Shown: positions 52,646 to 60,248 of the stretch, piece after piece
Position numbering within the stretch: the first letter of the stretch is position 1
How the letters are laid out: each line of letters begins with the position of its first letter
Assembly (NCBI RefSeq): GCF_000282055.1
Contig: NZ_AKJZ01000010.1
Location: forward strand, 206,620-270,619
Direction of reading: 5' to 3'
DNA length: 64,000 nt
Origin: Flavobacterium sp. CF136
GTDB taxonomy: Bacteria; Bacteroidota; Bacteroidia; Flavobacteriales; Flavobacteriaceae
The notes under the pieces: generated by a model
What the model was told of the DNA's origin: nothing
Database searches by the model: none
Seen by the model: the letters and a program-made list of their open reading frames with translations, nothing else
Position numbers and translations under genes: made by a program

Positions 52646-53242
52646 TTATCGGTATACTTTTCTGTTGATTATCTTCAAAACACCTTTCTTTTCCAAAGCT
52701 TTAATTGTTCTAATAACGGTTTCTACGCGAAGGCCGGTCAAATCACCAATTTGCTGTCTTGTAAAATTGATCAGATAACCATTTTCATCTTTCTTAAAAT
52801 TAAAATATACAATTCCGTGATCGATCAATTTTAAAATGCGATGTTCCGGTTCCTGGGTTGATATTTCTGCCGCCATAACCGATTTGTAATACAAACGCTG
52901 CGCTAAATTTTCGATTATTTTAATGCTGATTACCGGATTTTCTTCCAGTAGTTTCATGAAATTTGATTTTGGAAGACAGAGAATTTGTGTATCTTCTACG
53001 GCAACAGCACTTGCGGGATAATTTTGATTTAAAAATAGTGGTGGCTCGCCAAAAGATTGATCTTTATAAAAAATTCCCTGAATAAATTCGCGTCCGTCAT
53101 CATTGTAATTGTTCATTTTTATTTCACCCGAAACAATCTGATAATAATGAGCGGGCAATTTTCCTTCTTCAAAAACAGTCGAAGTTTTTTCGTAAAATTT
53201 CTTTAAGGCACCATATTTTTCTAAAAGACCGGTTGCAATCAT
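52646..53242 (-). CDS. Crp/Fnr-family transcriptional regulator
   Basis: A 198-residue regulator with an N-terminal cyclic-nucleotide-binding-type beta barrel (about 15-115; YYQIVSGEIKMNNYN, GEPPLFLNQNYPASA) and a C-terminal winged helix (FTRQQIGDLTGLRVETVIRT). It has only one cysteine and none of the N-terminal cysteine cluster of FNR, so it is not an iron-sulfur oxygen sensor of the E. coli kind. Haem or another ligand is possible. It lies upstream of the small membrane protein / globin operon, which it may control. An exact TATATTTG box lies upstream at 53276-53283. Confidence 0.92.
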   Translation of the reverse strand: MIATGLLEKYGALKKFYEKTSTVFEEGKLPAHYYQIVSGEIKMNNYNDDGREFIQGIFYKDQSFGEPPLFLNQNYPASAVAVEDTQILCLPKSNFMKLLEENPVISIKIIENLAQRLYYKSVMAAEISTQEPEHRILKLIDHGIVYFNFKKDENGYLINFTRQQIGDLTGLRVETVIRTIKALEKKGVLKIINRKVYR

Positions 53243-53275
53243 AATTTGTTTCTTTGGTTATCAAAAGCCATTATA

Positions 53276-53283
53276 CAAATATA
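53276..53283 (-). promoter_or_regulatory. Promoter -7 box of the Crp/Fnr gene
   Basis: Minus strand TATATTTG matches TAnnTTTG, about 34 bases upstream of the ATG at 53242. Confidence 0.6.
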
Positions 53284-53320
53284 ATTTATTCAAAATAGTT
53301 CTTCTGCATTAAAAAACTTT

Positions 53321-53328
53321 TACTTTTA
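53321..53328 (+). promoter_or_regulatory. Probable -7 box of the GGGPS-pnuC operon
   Basis: TACTTTTA differs from TAnnTTTG in the last base and ends nine bases before the ATG at 53338, giving a very short leader. Confidence 0.4.
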
Positions 53329-53337
53329 CGCCCAATT

Positions 53338-54066
53338 ATGAGACGAAAAATATCCAATATCTACCAGCAAATTATTCAGGCCAAGATTGATGGACAAAAA
53401 CTGCTTGCCATACTTTTAGATCCGGATAAAATTGTTTGGGAAAATTTAGATCATCTTTTGCTTAAAATAAACCAATCGCCTGCAACTCATATTTTTGTTG
53501 GAGGGAGTATAGTCCGGACTACTATTTTAGAAGATTTAATGACGGCATTAAAACAAAAAACAAACTTGCCCGTTATTATATTTCCGGGAGATCCGTCGCA
53601 AATTTCATCCCAGGCTGATGCTATTTTGTTCTTATCTTTATTGTCTGGCCGAAACGCTGATTATTTAATTGAATATCAGGTTCAGGCGGCGCCAATTCTC
53701 AAAAAAACAAACCTGGAAGTTATTTCAACAGGTTATATTTTAATAGAAAGCGGTAATGAAACTGCTGTGGCAAGAGTGAGTAAAACACAACCTCTCAATC
53801 GTCAGGATCTTAATTTGGTTTTGGCAACTGCACAGGCCGGCGAAATGTTAGGGAATAAATTAGTGTATCTCGAAGCCGGTAGTGGGGCAAAACAATCTGT
53901 TCCGTTGGAAATGATACAGTTAATCGCTCAAAATATTGAAATTCCGATAATCGTTGGAGGAGGAATTGCAAATCTGAAAGGGATTCAACAAGCGTATAAT
54001 GCTGGTGCGGATTTAGTAGTCATTGGAACAGCTTTTGAGAATAACAGCCACTTTTTTGAATCATAA
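53338..54066 (+). CDS. Geranylgeranylglyceryl phosphate synthase family protein (PcrB/GGGPS)
   Basis: Prenyltransferase of the archaeal GGGPS / bacterial PcrB family, which attaches a polyprenyl chain to sn-glycerol-1-phosphate. The 242-residue TIM barrel shows LLDPDK near the N-terminus, VGGSIVRTTI, FPGDPSQIS, YLEAGSGAKQ and GGGIANLKGIQQAYNAGADLVVIGTAF, all diagnostic of the family. In Bacteroidota these enzymes make an ether-lipid-like product whose cellular role is unclear. It is the first gene of a four-gene run with PnuC, a kinase fusion and ArfB. Confidence 0.92.
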   Translation: MRRKISNIYQQIIQAKIDGQKLLAILLDPDKIVWENLDHLLLKINQSPATHIFVGGSIVRTTILEDLMTALKQKTNLPVIIFPGDPSQISSQADAILFLSLLSGRNADYLIEYQVQAAPILKKTNLEVISTGYILIESGNETAVARVSKTQPLNRQDLNLVLATAQAGEMLGNKLVYLEAGSGAKQSVPLEMIQLIAQNIEIPIIVGGGIANLKGIQQAYNAGADLVVIGTAFENNSHFFES

Positions 54067-54098
54067 GATTAAAATAACACTCAAAAACAATCGCTAAA

Positions 54099-54722
54099 AT
54101 GATAGATTTTTTTCTCGACAGTTATAAAAATGCACCCTTATGGCATATCGCTTTAGAGTTTTTGGTTTTTGTCTGCGGAATTTTAAGCGTTTGGTTTGCG
54201 AAAAAAGAAAATATCTGGGTATATCCTACAGGTTTAATTGCTACTGTGATTTCAGTATATCTTTTATATGTTGCAGGTTATATAGGAGATATGATTATAA
54301 ACGGATATTTTTCTGTTATGAGTATTTATGGATGGTATGTTTGGGCAAAAGGTGGAACAGTTGAGGACAGTCTGCCAATTACAAGAACTAATTTTACCGA
54401 AAAAATAATAGGAATTTTATTGTTTTTTGTTACGTTTTTTGTAGTTTTAGGAATCTATAAATATTTCGATTATGAGATTAAAGCAGACAATTATGTCGAC
54501 ATGGTTTCATCAGGAATATTTTTTGCAGGAATGTGGTATATGGCAAGAAAAAAAATAGAAAATTGGACACTTTGGATAATAGGTGATATTATTGTAGTGC
54601 CTCTTTATGCATATCGTGGCTTAGGAATGCTGTCATTTCAGTATTTAATTTTTACAATTTTGGCTATTTCAGCTTATTTAGAATGGAGAAAAATCTTAGA
54701 CAGCAAAAAACAAATATTATAA
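54099..54722 (+). CDS. pnuC: PnuC/PnuT-family vitamin transporter
   Basis: A 207-residue membrane transporter of the PnuC family with about seven to eight hydrophobic segments. The N-terminal region contains EFLVFVCGILSVWFAKKENI, the central region has the conserved NGYFSVMSIYGWYVWAKGG, and the later part WIIGDIIVVPLYAYRGL. Family members take up nicotinamide riboside (PnuC), thiamine (PnuT) or riboflavin (PnuX). The last 40 bases overlap the start of a NadR-like kinase fusion, which supports nicotinamide riboside or another phosphorylated vitamin substrate. The nearby TPP riboswitch is downstream of it and does not control it. Confidence 0.88.
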   Translation: MIDFFLDSYKNAPLWHIALEFLVFVCGILSVWFAKKENIWVYPTGLIATVISVYLLYVAGYIGDMIINGYFSVMSIYGWYVWAKGGTVEDSLPITRTNFTEKIIGILLFFVTFFVVLGIYKYFDYEIKADNYVDMVSSGIFFAGMWYMARKKIENWTLWIIGDIIVVPLYAYRGLGMLSFQYLIFTILAISAYLEWRKILDSKKQIL

Positions 54723-56815
54723 AAATTGCTTTATTTGGTCCTGAAAGTACAGGTAAAACCACATTAGCAAAGCAACTTGCCGCATTTTATGAAACGGAAT
54801 GGGTTCCTGAGTTTGCACGGGATTATTTGCAGGAGAAATGGGAGGTAAACAAACATATTTGTGTTGAAGAAGATATGATGCCAATTGCTTACGGGCAAGT
54901 AGCATTAGAAAATGAAAAGTTATATACCGCACAAAAATATCTGTTTTGCGATACTAATTTAATGGTAACTAAGGTTTTTTCTGAGGTGTATTATGGTTTT
55001 TGTAATCCATTATTAGAGGAAGCTGCTTTAGAACATGACTATGACTTATTTTTCCTTACAGATATTGACGTTCCCTGGGAAAAAGATGATATTCGTGACA
55101 GTCCAAATAAAAGAGAAACTGTTTTTTCAGTTTTCAAACAAACTTTAATCGATAGTAAAAAGCCATTTATTACGCTTTCGGGAGATAAAGAAACCCGTTT
55201 AGCAAAAGCTACGGCTATTATCGATAATTTGACTATCGCAAAAAAAAGAGGATTTTCATCAACGGACTTTGTTGAAATTTATGATCATGGAATTCCTTTT
55301 GAAAACATTCTGAAACAGCTTAAAATTTTTAAAAAAGGAGTTTCGAAAAGTAATTTAATAAGCCCGGCAACAATTAATAACGGGATTTTAAGTTTGTCAG
55401 ATGTTGATTTTGAAGAAAAAGCTGGTTTTTTTGATGATAATAAAGCTAATTTTAAAATATGTAAATTCATTCCTGCTTCGGGTGCAGCAACCAGGATGTT
55501 TAAGTTTTTAATTGCTTTTCTGAATGATTATGATATTCAAAAAGAAACAATTAATTCTTACATCAATAGAAAAAATGACAATGATTTGTCCATTTTTATT
55601 GTTGCAATGGATAAATTTCCTTTTTTTAAAGCTGTGGATAAAAAACTAAGGATAATTTATCCCCATTTTAATACTTTAGACAGAGATCATAAAAATTATT
55701 ATTTCATAAAACTATTATTGTCTTCAAATTATTTTGATTTTTCGAATAAGCCAAAAGCAGTTTTACCTTTTCATAAATATGAAACTCACATAGCAAATCC
55801 AATAGAAGAGCATTTGAATGAATGTGTGCATTACGCAGCTACTAATAAAGCTTCGAATTTACATTTTACGGTTTCCGAAACTCATCTTGAGTTGTTTGAA
55901 AAAGCTATTGAGGAAGTTAAACAAAAAGTGGAATCAGAATCCGGAACCCAAATACATATTAGTTTTTCATATCAAAATAAACGGACAGACTCTATTGTTG
56001 TTGATATAAAAGATAATGTTTTCAGGAATCAGAAAGGATCATTTGTTTTTAGGCCCGGCGGACATGGAGCTTTGATTGAAAATCTTAATAAAATTGATGC
56101 TGATATTATTTTTATAAAAAATATTGATAATGTAATTCAAAATCATATTGATAAAATTACATTGTATAAAAAAGGATTAGCCGGAATTTTAATAGAATTG
56201 CAGCAAAAGGTTTTTGGTTATTTGGATGCTATAGAAAAGGAAAAGATTAAAGAGAAGGACATTCAGGAAATTGTCGATTTTTTAATGCAAAAGCTTTGTA
56301 TAAAAATGACAAGTGATTTTAATAAATTTACTTTTGAAAATAAAATAAGTAAAATAAAAGAACTTCTGGACAGACCAATTAGGGTTTGTGGAATGGTTAA
56401 AAACGAAGGTGAAGCAGGAGGTGGCCCATTTTGGACCAGAAATGATAAAGGTGATATCTCCCTGCAAATTGTAGAAACTTCACAAGTTGATTTAACGAAT
56501 AAAAAGCAAAAATCAATTTTAGAAGAATCTACTCATTTTAACCCTGTTGATTTGGTTTGCAGTACTAAAAACTATAAAGGAGAGAAATATGACCTGACAC
56601 AGTTTGTAGATCATAATACAGGATTTATTGTAGAAAAAAGTGCTGAAGGGAAAATAGTTAAAAATTATGAGCTGCCAGGATTATGGAATGGAGGAATGTC
56701 AAACTGGCTGACCATTTTTGTCGCAGTTCCATTAATAACTTTTAATCCGGTGAAAACAGTAAATGATTTATTAAAGCAGGCTCATCAACCACAAAAATGG
56801 ATATCGGAAGAATAA
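54683..56815 (+). CDS. Fusion of NadR-like ribosylnicotinamide-kinase domain and DUF4301
   Basis: A 710-residue two-domain protein. Residues 15-195 resemble the ribosylnicotinamide-kinase part of NadR: P-loop GPESTGKTTLAKQL (18-31), VPEFARDYLQEKW, then CDTNLMVTKVFSEVYYG and a LFFLTDIDVPWEKDDIRD block. From about residue 205 it is DUF4301. That part contains SGAATRM (266-272), KAVLPFHKYE (from 358), RPGGHGALIENL (457-468) and KNIDNV (479-484), a set that I read as a nucleotidyltransferase (UDP-sugar pyrophosphorylase-like) pattern. Its start overlaps PnuC by 40 bases; ArfB overlaps its end by 19. There is no ATG at the domain junction, so it is read as one chain. An A8 run at the junction was considered as a frameshift. 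Confidence 0.82.
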   Translation: MEKNLRQQKTNIIKIALFGPESTGKTTLAKQLAAFYETEWVPEFARDYLQEKWEVNKHICVEEDMMPIAYGQVALENEKLYTAQKYLFCDTNLMVTKVFSEVYYGFCNPLLEEAALEHDYDLFFLTDIDVPWEKDDIRDSPNKRETVFSVFKQTLIDSKKPFITLSGDKETRLAKATAIIDNLTIAKKRGFSSTDFVEIYDHGIPFENILKQLKIFKKGVSKSNLISPATINNGILSLSDVDFEEKAGFFDDNKANFKICKFIPASGAATRMFKFLIAFLNDYDIQKETINSYINRKNDNDLSIFIVAMDKFPFFKAVDKKLRIIYPHFNTLDRDHKNYYFIKLLLSSNYFDFSNKPKAVLPFHKYETHIANPIEEHLNECVHYAATNKASNLHFTVSETHLELFEKAIEEVKQKVESESGTQIHISFSYQNKRTDSIVVDIKDNVFRNQKGSFVFRPGGHGALIENLNKIDADIIFIKNIDNVIQNHIDKITLYKKGLAGILIELQQKVFGYLDAIEKEKIKEKDIQEIVDFLMQKLCIKMTSDFNKFTFENKISKIKELLDRPIRVCGMVKNEGEAGGGPFWTRNDKGDISLQIVETSQVDLTNKKQKSILEESTHFNPVDLVCSTKNYKGEKYDLTQFVDHNTGFIVEKSAEGKIVKNYELPGLWNGGMSNWLTIFVAVPLITFNPVKTVNDLLKQAHQPQKWISEE

Positions 56816-57201
56816 TAACAGAATTAAGTTTTAAAGCCGTTAGAAGTAGTGGAGCCGGTGGACAAAATGTAAACAAAGTATCTTCAAAAGTAGTTCTGAC
56901 TTTTGATCTGAATGCATCTGAATCTTTATCAGATGAGGAAAAACTGCTTTTAAAAACTAATCTGGCTTCACGTTTGACTTCAGAAGATATTCTGATCTTA
57001 AATTGTGACGAAGACAGAAGTCAGCTTAAAAACAAAGAGATTGTTGTAAAACGTTTTTTAGAAATTATTAAAAAAGGGTTGTTTGTTCCTAAAATTCGAA
57101 AAGCGACTAAGATTCCTAAATCAGTTATTAAAAAACGGATTAAGGATAAGAAGAATATCTCTGAGATTAAACAATCCCGTAAGAAACCAAATTTAGATTA
57201 A
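56797..57201 (+). CDS. arfB: Peptidyl-tRNA hydrolase ArfB (ribosome rescue)
   Basis: Small release-factor-like protein that frees ribosomes stalled without a stop codon. The 134-residue product has the GGQ motif in SGAGGQNVNKVSSKV, early in the protein as in ArfB/YaeJ and not central as in RF1/RF2. It has a basic C-terminal tail (KKRIKDKKN...KQSRKKPNL) that would lie in the mRNA channel. It overlaps the upstream fusion gene by 19 bases, so it is translationally coupled, but a functional link with vitamin salvage is not obvious. Confidence 0.92.
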   Translation: MDIGRIITELSFKAVRSSGAGGQNVNKVSSKVVLTFDLNASESLSDEEKLLLKTNLASRLTSEDILILNCDEDRSQLKNKEIVVKRFLEIIKKGLFVPKIRKATKIPKSVIKKRIKDKKNISEIKQSRKKPNLD

Positions 57202-57275
57202 TTTTTTTTCGAATTTGAGATTTCACATCGAGTTTGATTTTTGTGATTGCTATTGATTTTTGAAATTTTTAGTAT

Positions 57276-57283
57276 TACTTTTG
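57276..57283 (+). promoter_or_regulatory. Promoter -7 box before the TPP riboswitch
   Basis: TACTTTTG matches TAnnTTTG; a TTG at 57253-57255, 20 bases upstream, fits the -33 element. The start would be at about 57287, right at the riboswitch. Confidence 0.7.
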
Positions 57284-57287
57284 CACC

Positions 57288-57366
57288 GTCTCAAAGGGGT
57301 GCTCCAAATAACGAGCTGAGATCATACCCAAAGAACCTGAGCGAGTAATGTTGCTAAGGGAAAAAA
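57288..57366 (+). ncRNA. TPP riboswitch (THI element)
   Basis: The leader contains the conserved thi-box blocks in order: a TCAAAGGGGTGC arm, the GCTGAGAT block, ACCCAAAGAACCTGAGCGAG, and the terminal AAGGGA that pairs with the first arm. It binds thiamine diphosphate and switches off downstream expression when the vitamin is plentiful. It lies about 95 bases before the TonB-dependent receptor ATG. Possible expression-platform structures are a CGACA...TGTCG hairpin after it and a CCCCCTTTT block near 57432 that could compete with the AAAGGGG arm. Confidence 0.95.
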
Positions 57367-57460
57367 CGACAGTTTTTAGTTTATACTATGTATTGTCGTG
57401 AAACAAATTTATTAATTAACAAAAGAATAATTCCCCCTTTTATTCGTAATTCTTTTACGG

Positions 57461-59623
57461 ATGAAAACCATTTTTAAAGGTACTGAGGTACTAAGTTACA
57501 AAGGTTCTAAGTTTCAAAAAACAACAAGAACTAAATCTGTTTTCTTTACTCTATTCTCTATTTTTTTTACTCTGTTTTCTTTTTCACAAGAGCAGGACTC
57601 AACCAAAGTTAATTCACTTGATGAGGTTTTAGTTTCGGCAGTTCGTGTTACTGCAAAAACTCCGGTAAGTTTTAGTAATTTAGATAAAAAAGATATCAAA
57701 TTCAGAAATCTGGGTCAGGATATTCCAATCCTTATGAATTATCTTCCATCGGTAGTGACTACTTCTGATGCAGGAAACGGAATGGGATACACAGGAATCC
57801 GTGTACGCGGAAGCGATGCAACAAGGGTAAATGTTACCATAAACGGAATTCCGTATAACGATGCCGAAAGTCAGGGAACATTTTGGGTAAACATGCCTGA
57901 TTTTGCTTCTTCGGTAGAAAGCTTGCAATTGCAGCGTGGTGTTGGAACATCAACTAATGGTTCAGGTGCTTTTGGTGCCAGTTTAAACATGTTGACAGAT
58001 AATTATGCGTCAAAAGCGAATGGTGAAATTTCGAATTCTTTTGGTAGTTTCAACTCTCATAAACATACCGTGAAATTCAGTACAGGTTTATTGAATGATC
58101 ATTTTGAATTGGCAGGACGTTTGTCTGCAATTAAATCAGACGGATATGTTGACAGAGCGAGTTCTGATTTGAAATCTTATTTTTTACAGGGAACTTATAT
58201 TGGCAAAACCACTTTAATTAAAGCATTGGTTTTTGGCGGAACTGAAAAAACCTACCAATCCTGGAACGGAATTGATGCTGAAACTCTAAATACAGATCGT
58301 ACTTTCAATTCTGCCGGAATGTATACGGATGAAGCAGGGAATCCTCGTTTCTACGACAATGAAACCGATAATTACAAACAAGATCATTATCAATTGCATT
58401 GGAATGAATCGTTTTCTGATAAATGGAGTACAAACTTAGCTTTTCATTACACTAAAGGAAAAGGGTATTATGAAAATTATAAGGAAGATGCAGATATGGC
58501 CGATTACGGATTGCTTCCGGTTGGAACTGTTACTACAACCGATTTAGTACGCCAGAAATGGTTGGATAATGATTTTTACGGAACTACATTTTCTGCAAAG
58601 TACAAAGACGAAAAGGTAGATGTTATTTTTGGCGGAGGCTGGAATAAATACGAAGGAGACCATTACGGAAAAGTGATTTGGGCAAGATATGCATCGCAAT
58701 CGGAATTGGGGGATCATTATTACGATGATTTTTCGACAAAAACTGATGGGAATATTTTTGCAAAAGCAAATTATCAACTAACTGAAAAATTAAGTTTTTA
58801 TGGAGATTTGCAATTGCGTAATGTTACTTATAAAGCGAATTCACCAGAAACCGGATTAGTCGATGATACTTTTAATTTCTTTAATCCAAAAGCGGGTTTG
58901 AACTTTGAAATAAATCAAAAAAGCACGCTTTATTTTTCATATGCCAGAGCAAATCGCGAACCAAACAGAACTGATTATGAAGGTGGAAATGTAAAACCTG
59001 AAAAATTAAATGATTTTGAGTTGGGTTGGAGATTCAATTCAGAGAAATTTCAATTGACTTCTAATTTGTATTATATGGGATACAAAGACCAGTTGATTTT
59101 AACGGGAACATTAGACGATGTTGGATCCCCAATTCGTTCAAATAGTGAAAAAAGCTACCGTTTAGGATTTGAAGTTGATGCCACTATTAAGCTTTCAGAG
59201 AAATTTATTCTTAGACCAAATTTTACTTTAAGCAGCAATAAAAATGTTGATTTAGATGTAGAAGGTCAGAATTACGGAACAACAGATATTGCCTATTCTC
59301 CTTCGGTTATTGCTGGAAATATCATAGTGTATAGCCCGATTAAGAATTTACATCTTTCGTTATTGCAGAAATTTGTTGGTGAGCAATATATGAATAATAT
59401 AGAACTGCCTTCAGCTAAACTAGCTGATTATTTTGTGAACGATTTTAATATTTCTTATGAAATTCAGCCTAAATCTGTTTTCAAATCAATTATGGTTACT
59501 GGTTTAGTAAATAATATTTTAGATAAAAAATATGTTTCAAACGGATATATGTGGGATGTTTATCCATATTATTATCCACAGTCAGGAACCAATTTCTTAA
59601 TTGGACTGACTTTGAAATTCTAA
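57461..59623 (+). CDS. TonB-dependent outer-membrane receptor, thiamine-regulated
   Basis: Outer-membrane active transporter of 720 residues, energised by TonB. It has a plug domain (about 55-170; SLDEVLVSAVRV, GMGYTGIRVRGSDATRVNVT, GVGTSTNGSGAFGASLNML) and a beta-barrel ending NFLIGLTLKF. Control by a TPP riboswitch points to thiamine or TPP uptake. The start ATG at 57461 gives 24 residues before the true hydrophobic signal (VFFTLFSIFFTLFSFSQ). That extension is encoded by a GGTACTAAGTTACAAA-like tandem repeat, and there is no later ATG before the plug. The PnuC transporter upstream could be the inner-membrane partner. Confidence 0.93.
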   Translation: MKTIFKGTEVLSYKGSKFQKTTRTKSVFFTLFSIFFTLFSFSQEQDSTKVNSLDEVLVSAVRVTAKTPVSFSNLDKKDIKFRNLGQDIPILMNYLPSVVTTSDAGNGMGYTGIRVRGSDATRVNVTINGIPYNDAESQGTFWVNMPDFASSVESLQLQRGVGTSTNGSGAFGASLNMLTDNYASKANGEISNSFGSFNSHKHTVKFSTGLLNDHFELAGRLSAIKSDGYVDRASSDLKSYFLQGTYIGKTTLIKALVFGGTEKTYQSWNGIDAETLNTDRTFNSAGMYTDEAGNPRFYDNETDNYKQDHYQLHWNESFSDKWSTNLAFHYTKGKGYYENYKEDADMADYGLLPVGTVTTTDLVRQKWLDNDFYGTTFSAKYKDEKVDVIFGGGWNKYEGDHYGKVIWARYASQSELGDHYYDDFSTKTDGNIFAKANYQLTEKLSFYGDLQLRNVTYKANSPETGLVDDTFNFFNPKAGLNFEINQKSTLYFSYARANREPNRTDYEGGNVKPEKLNDFELGWRFNSEKFQLTSNLYYMGYKDQLILTGTLDDVGSPIRSNSEKSYRLGFEVDATIKLSEKFILRPNFTLSSNKNVDLDVEGQNYGTTDIAYSPSVIAGNIIVYSPIKNLHLSLLQKFVGEQYMNNIELPSAKLADYFVNDFNISYEIQPKSVFKSIMVTGLVNNILDKKYVSNGYMWDVYPYYYPQSGTNFLIGLTLKF
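57487..57518 (+). repeat. Short tandem repeat inside the receptor N-terminus
   Basis: GGTACTAAGTTACAAA (57487-57502) is followed by GGTTCTAAGTTTCAAA (57503-57518), 14 of 16 bases identical, with a partial GGTACTGA unit before them. It lies within the first 20 codons of the TonB-dependent receptor. Confidence 0.7.
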
Positions 59624-59643
59624 AAGATTCCTAAAAAATAAAG

Positions 59644-59675
59644 AGCCTGAAAATTTAAAACTTTCAGGCTTTTCT
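59644..59675. terminator. Bidirectional terminator after the receptor gene
   Basis: AGCCTGAAA...TTTCAGGCT hairpin (59644-59670) with T run, between the convergent receptor and Rieske-like genes. Confidence 0.85.
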
Positions 59676-59678
59676 ATT

Positions 59679-60092
59679 TTAGTTATAAACATGAATTACT
59701 GTTCCGCTAACTTCAACTCGATATTGTTTTAGAGGATATTCCTTTCCTCCTAATCCGGTAAATAAACTGTATTCGGCTTTATCGCAAGAACAAACAGCAT
59801 TAATGCCATTAATAGTCATAGCAACACAAGAAGTTAATTCCTGATTAGGACATGCGGCATCAAAAGCATTATAACCACTTCCGGCATTAAAAATAATAAC
59901 TCCTTTAGCTCCATAACCGGACATTATAATTCCATTACTCACATATTTAAGATTAGAATAAGCAGGTAAGCTCATATCTATAGTAAAATTGACAGTGTAA
60001 TTAGGGATATAAGGATTTTTATTGTTTATACTATTATCACTACACGAAAAAAGTACAGAAACAAATACGATTAAGAGCCAGATTTTTTTCAT
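59679..60092 (-). CDS. Rieske-like lipoprotein lacking both histidine ligands
   Basis: A 137-residue exported lipoprotein (signal peptide, lipobox LFSC, C17). The C-terminal half has the layout of a Rieske [2Fe-2S] domain: C81-P-N83...C89 and C101-S-C103-D104, followed by AEYSLFTG. All four canonical cysteines are kept (two ligands, two for the disulfide), but the two histidine ligands are asparagine and aspartate. A normal Rieske cluster therefore cannot form. It may bind another cofactor or be purely structural. It is monocistronic with a hairpin terminator. Confidence 0.75.
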   Translation of the reverse strand: MKKIWLLIVFVSVLFSCSDNSINNKNPYIPNYTVNFTIDMSLPAYSNLKYVSNGIIMSGYGAKGVIIFNAGSGYNAFDAACPNQELTSCVAMTINGINAVCSCDKAEYSLFTGLGGKEYPLKQYRVEVSGTVIHVYN

Positions 60093-60185
60093 TATTTTAA
60101 TAAGAATTAGTGAAACAAAAATAAATTATTTAGTTTTTGAATTTTATATGATTAACATATAATTATGTACTATTAAAAATAATAG

Positions 60186-60193
60186 TATATTTG
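60186..60193 (+). promoter_or_regulatory. Promoter -7 box of greA
   Basis: TATATTTG matches TAnnTTTG. The predicted start, about 60197, is immediately before the hairpin at 60201-60226. Confidence 0.65.
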
Positions 60194-60200
60194 TAATAAG

Positions 60201-60226
60201 AAATCCCGTTCCGATGGGATTTTTTG
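60201..60226 (+). terminator. Terminator-like hairpin in the greA leader
   Basis: AAATCCC (60201-60207) and GGGATTT (60216-60222) form a stem with an eight-base loop and a T6 tract. It lies between the predicted start of transcription and the greA ATG (60249). It would act as an attenuator of greA rather than ending the upstream gene, which is on the other strand. Confidence 0.6.
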
Positions 60227-60248
60227 TATTTATATAAACGATGAAGTT

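Noticed and set aside
55225..55300. Kinase-DUF4301 ORF as a sequencing frameshift between two genes
   Set aside because: The frame is open across the junction and no start codon is available for a separate DUF4301 gene. Kept as one fusion gene, with the A8 run noted as a risk.
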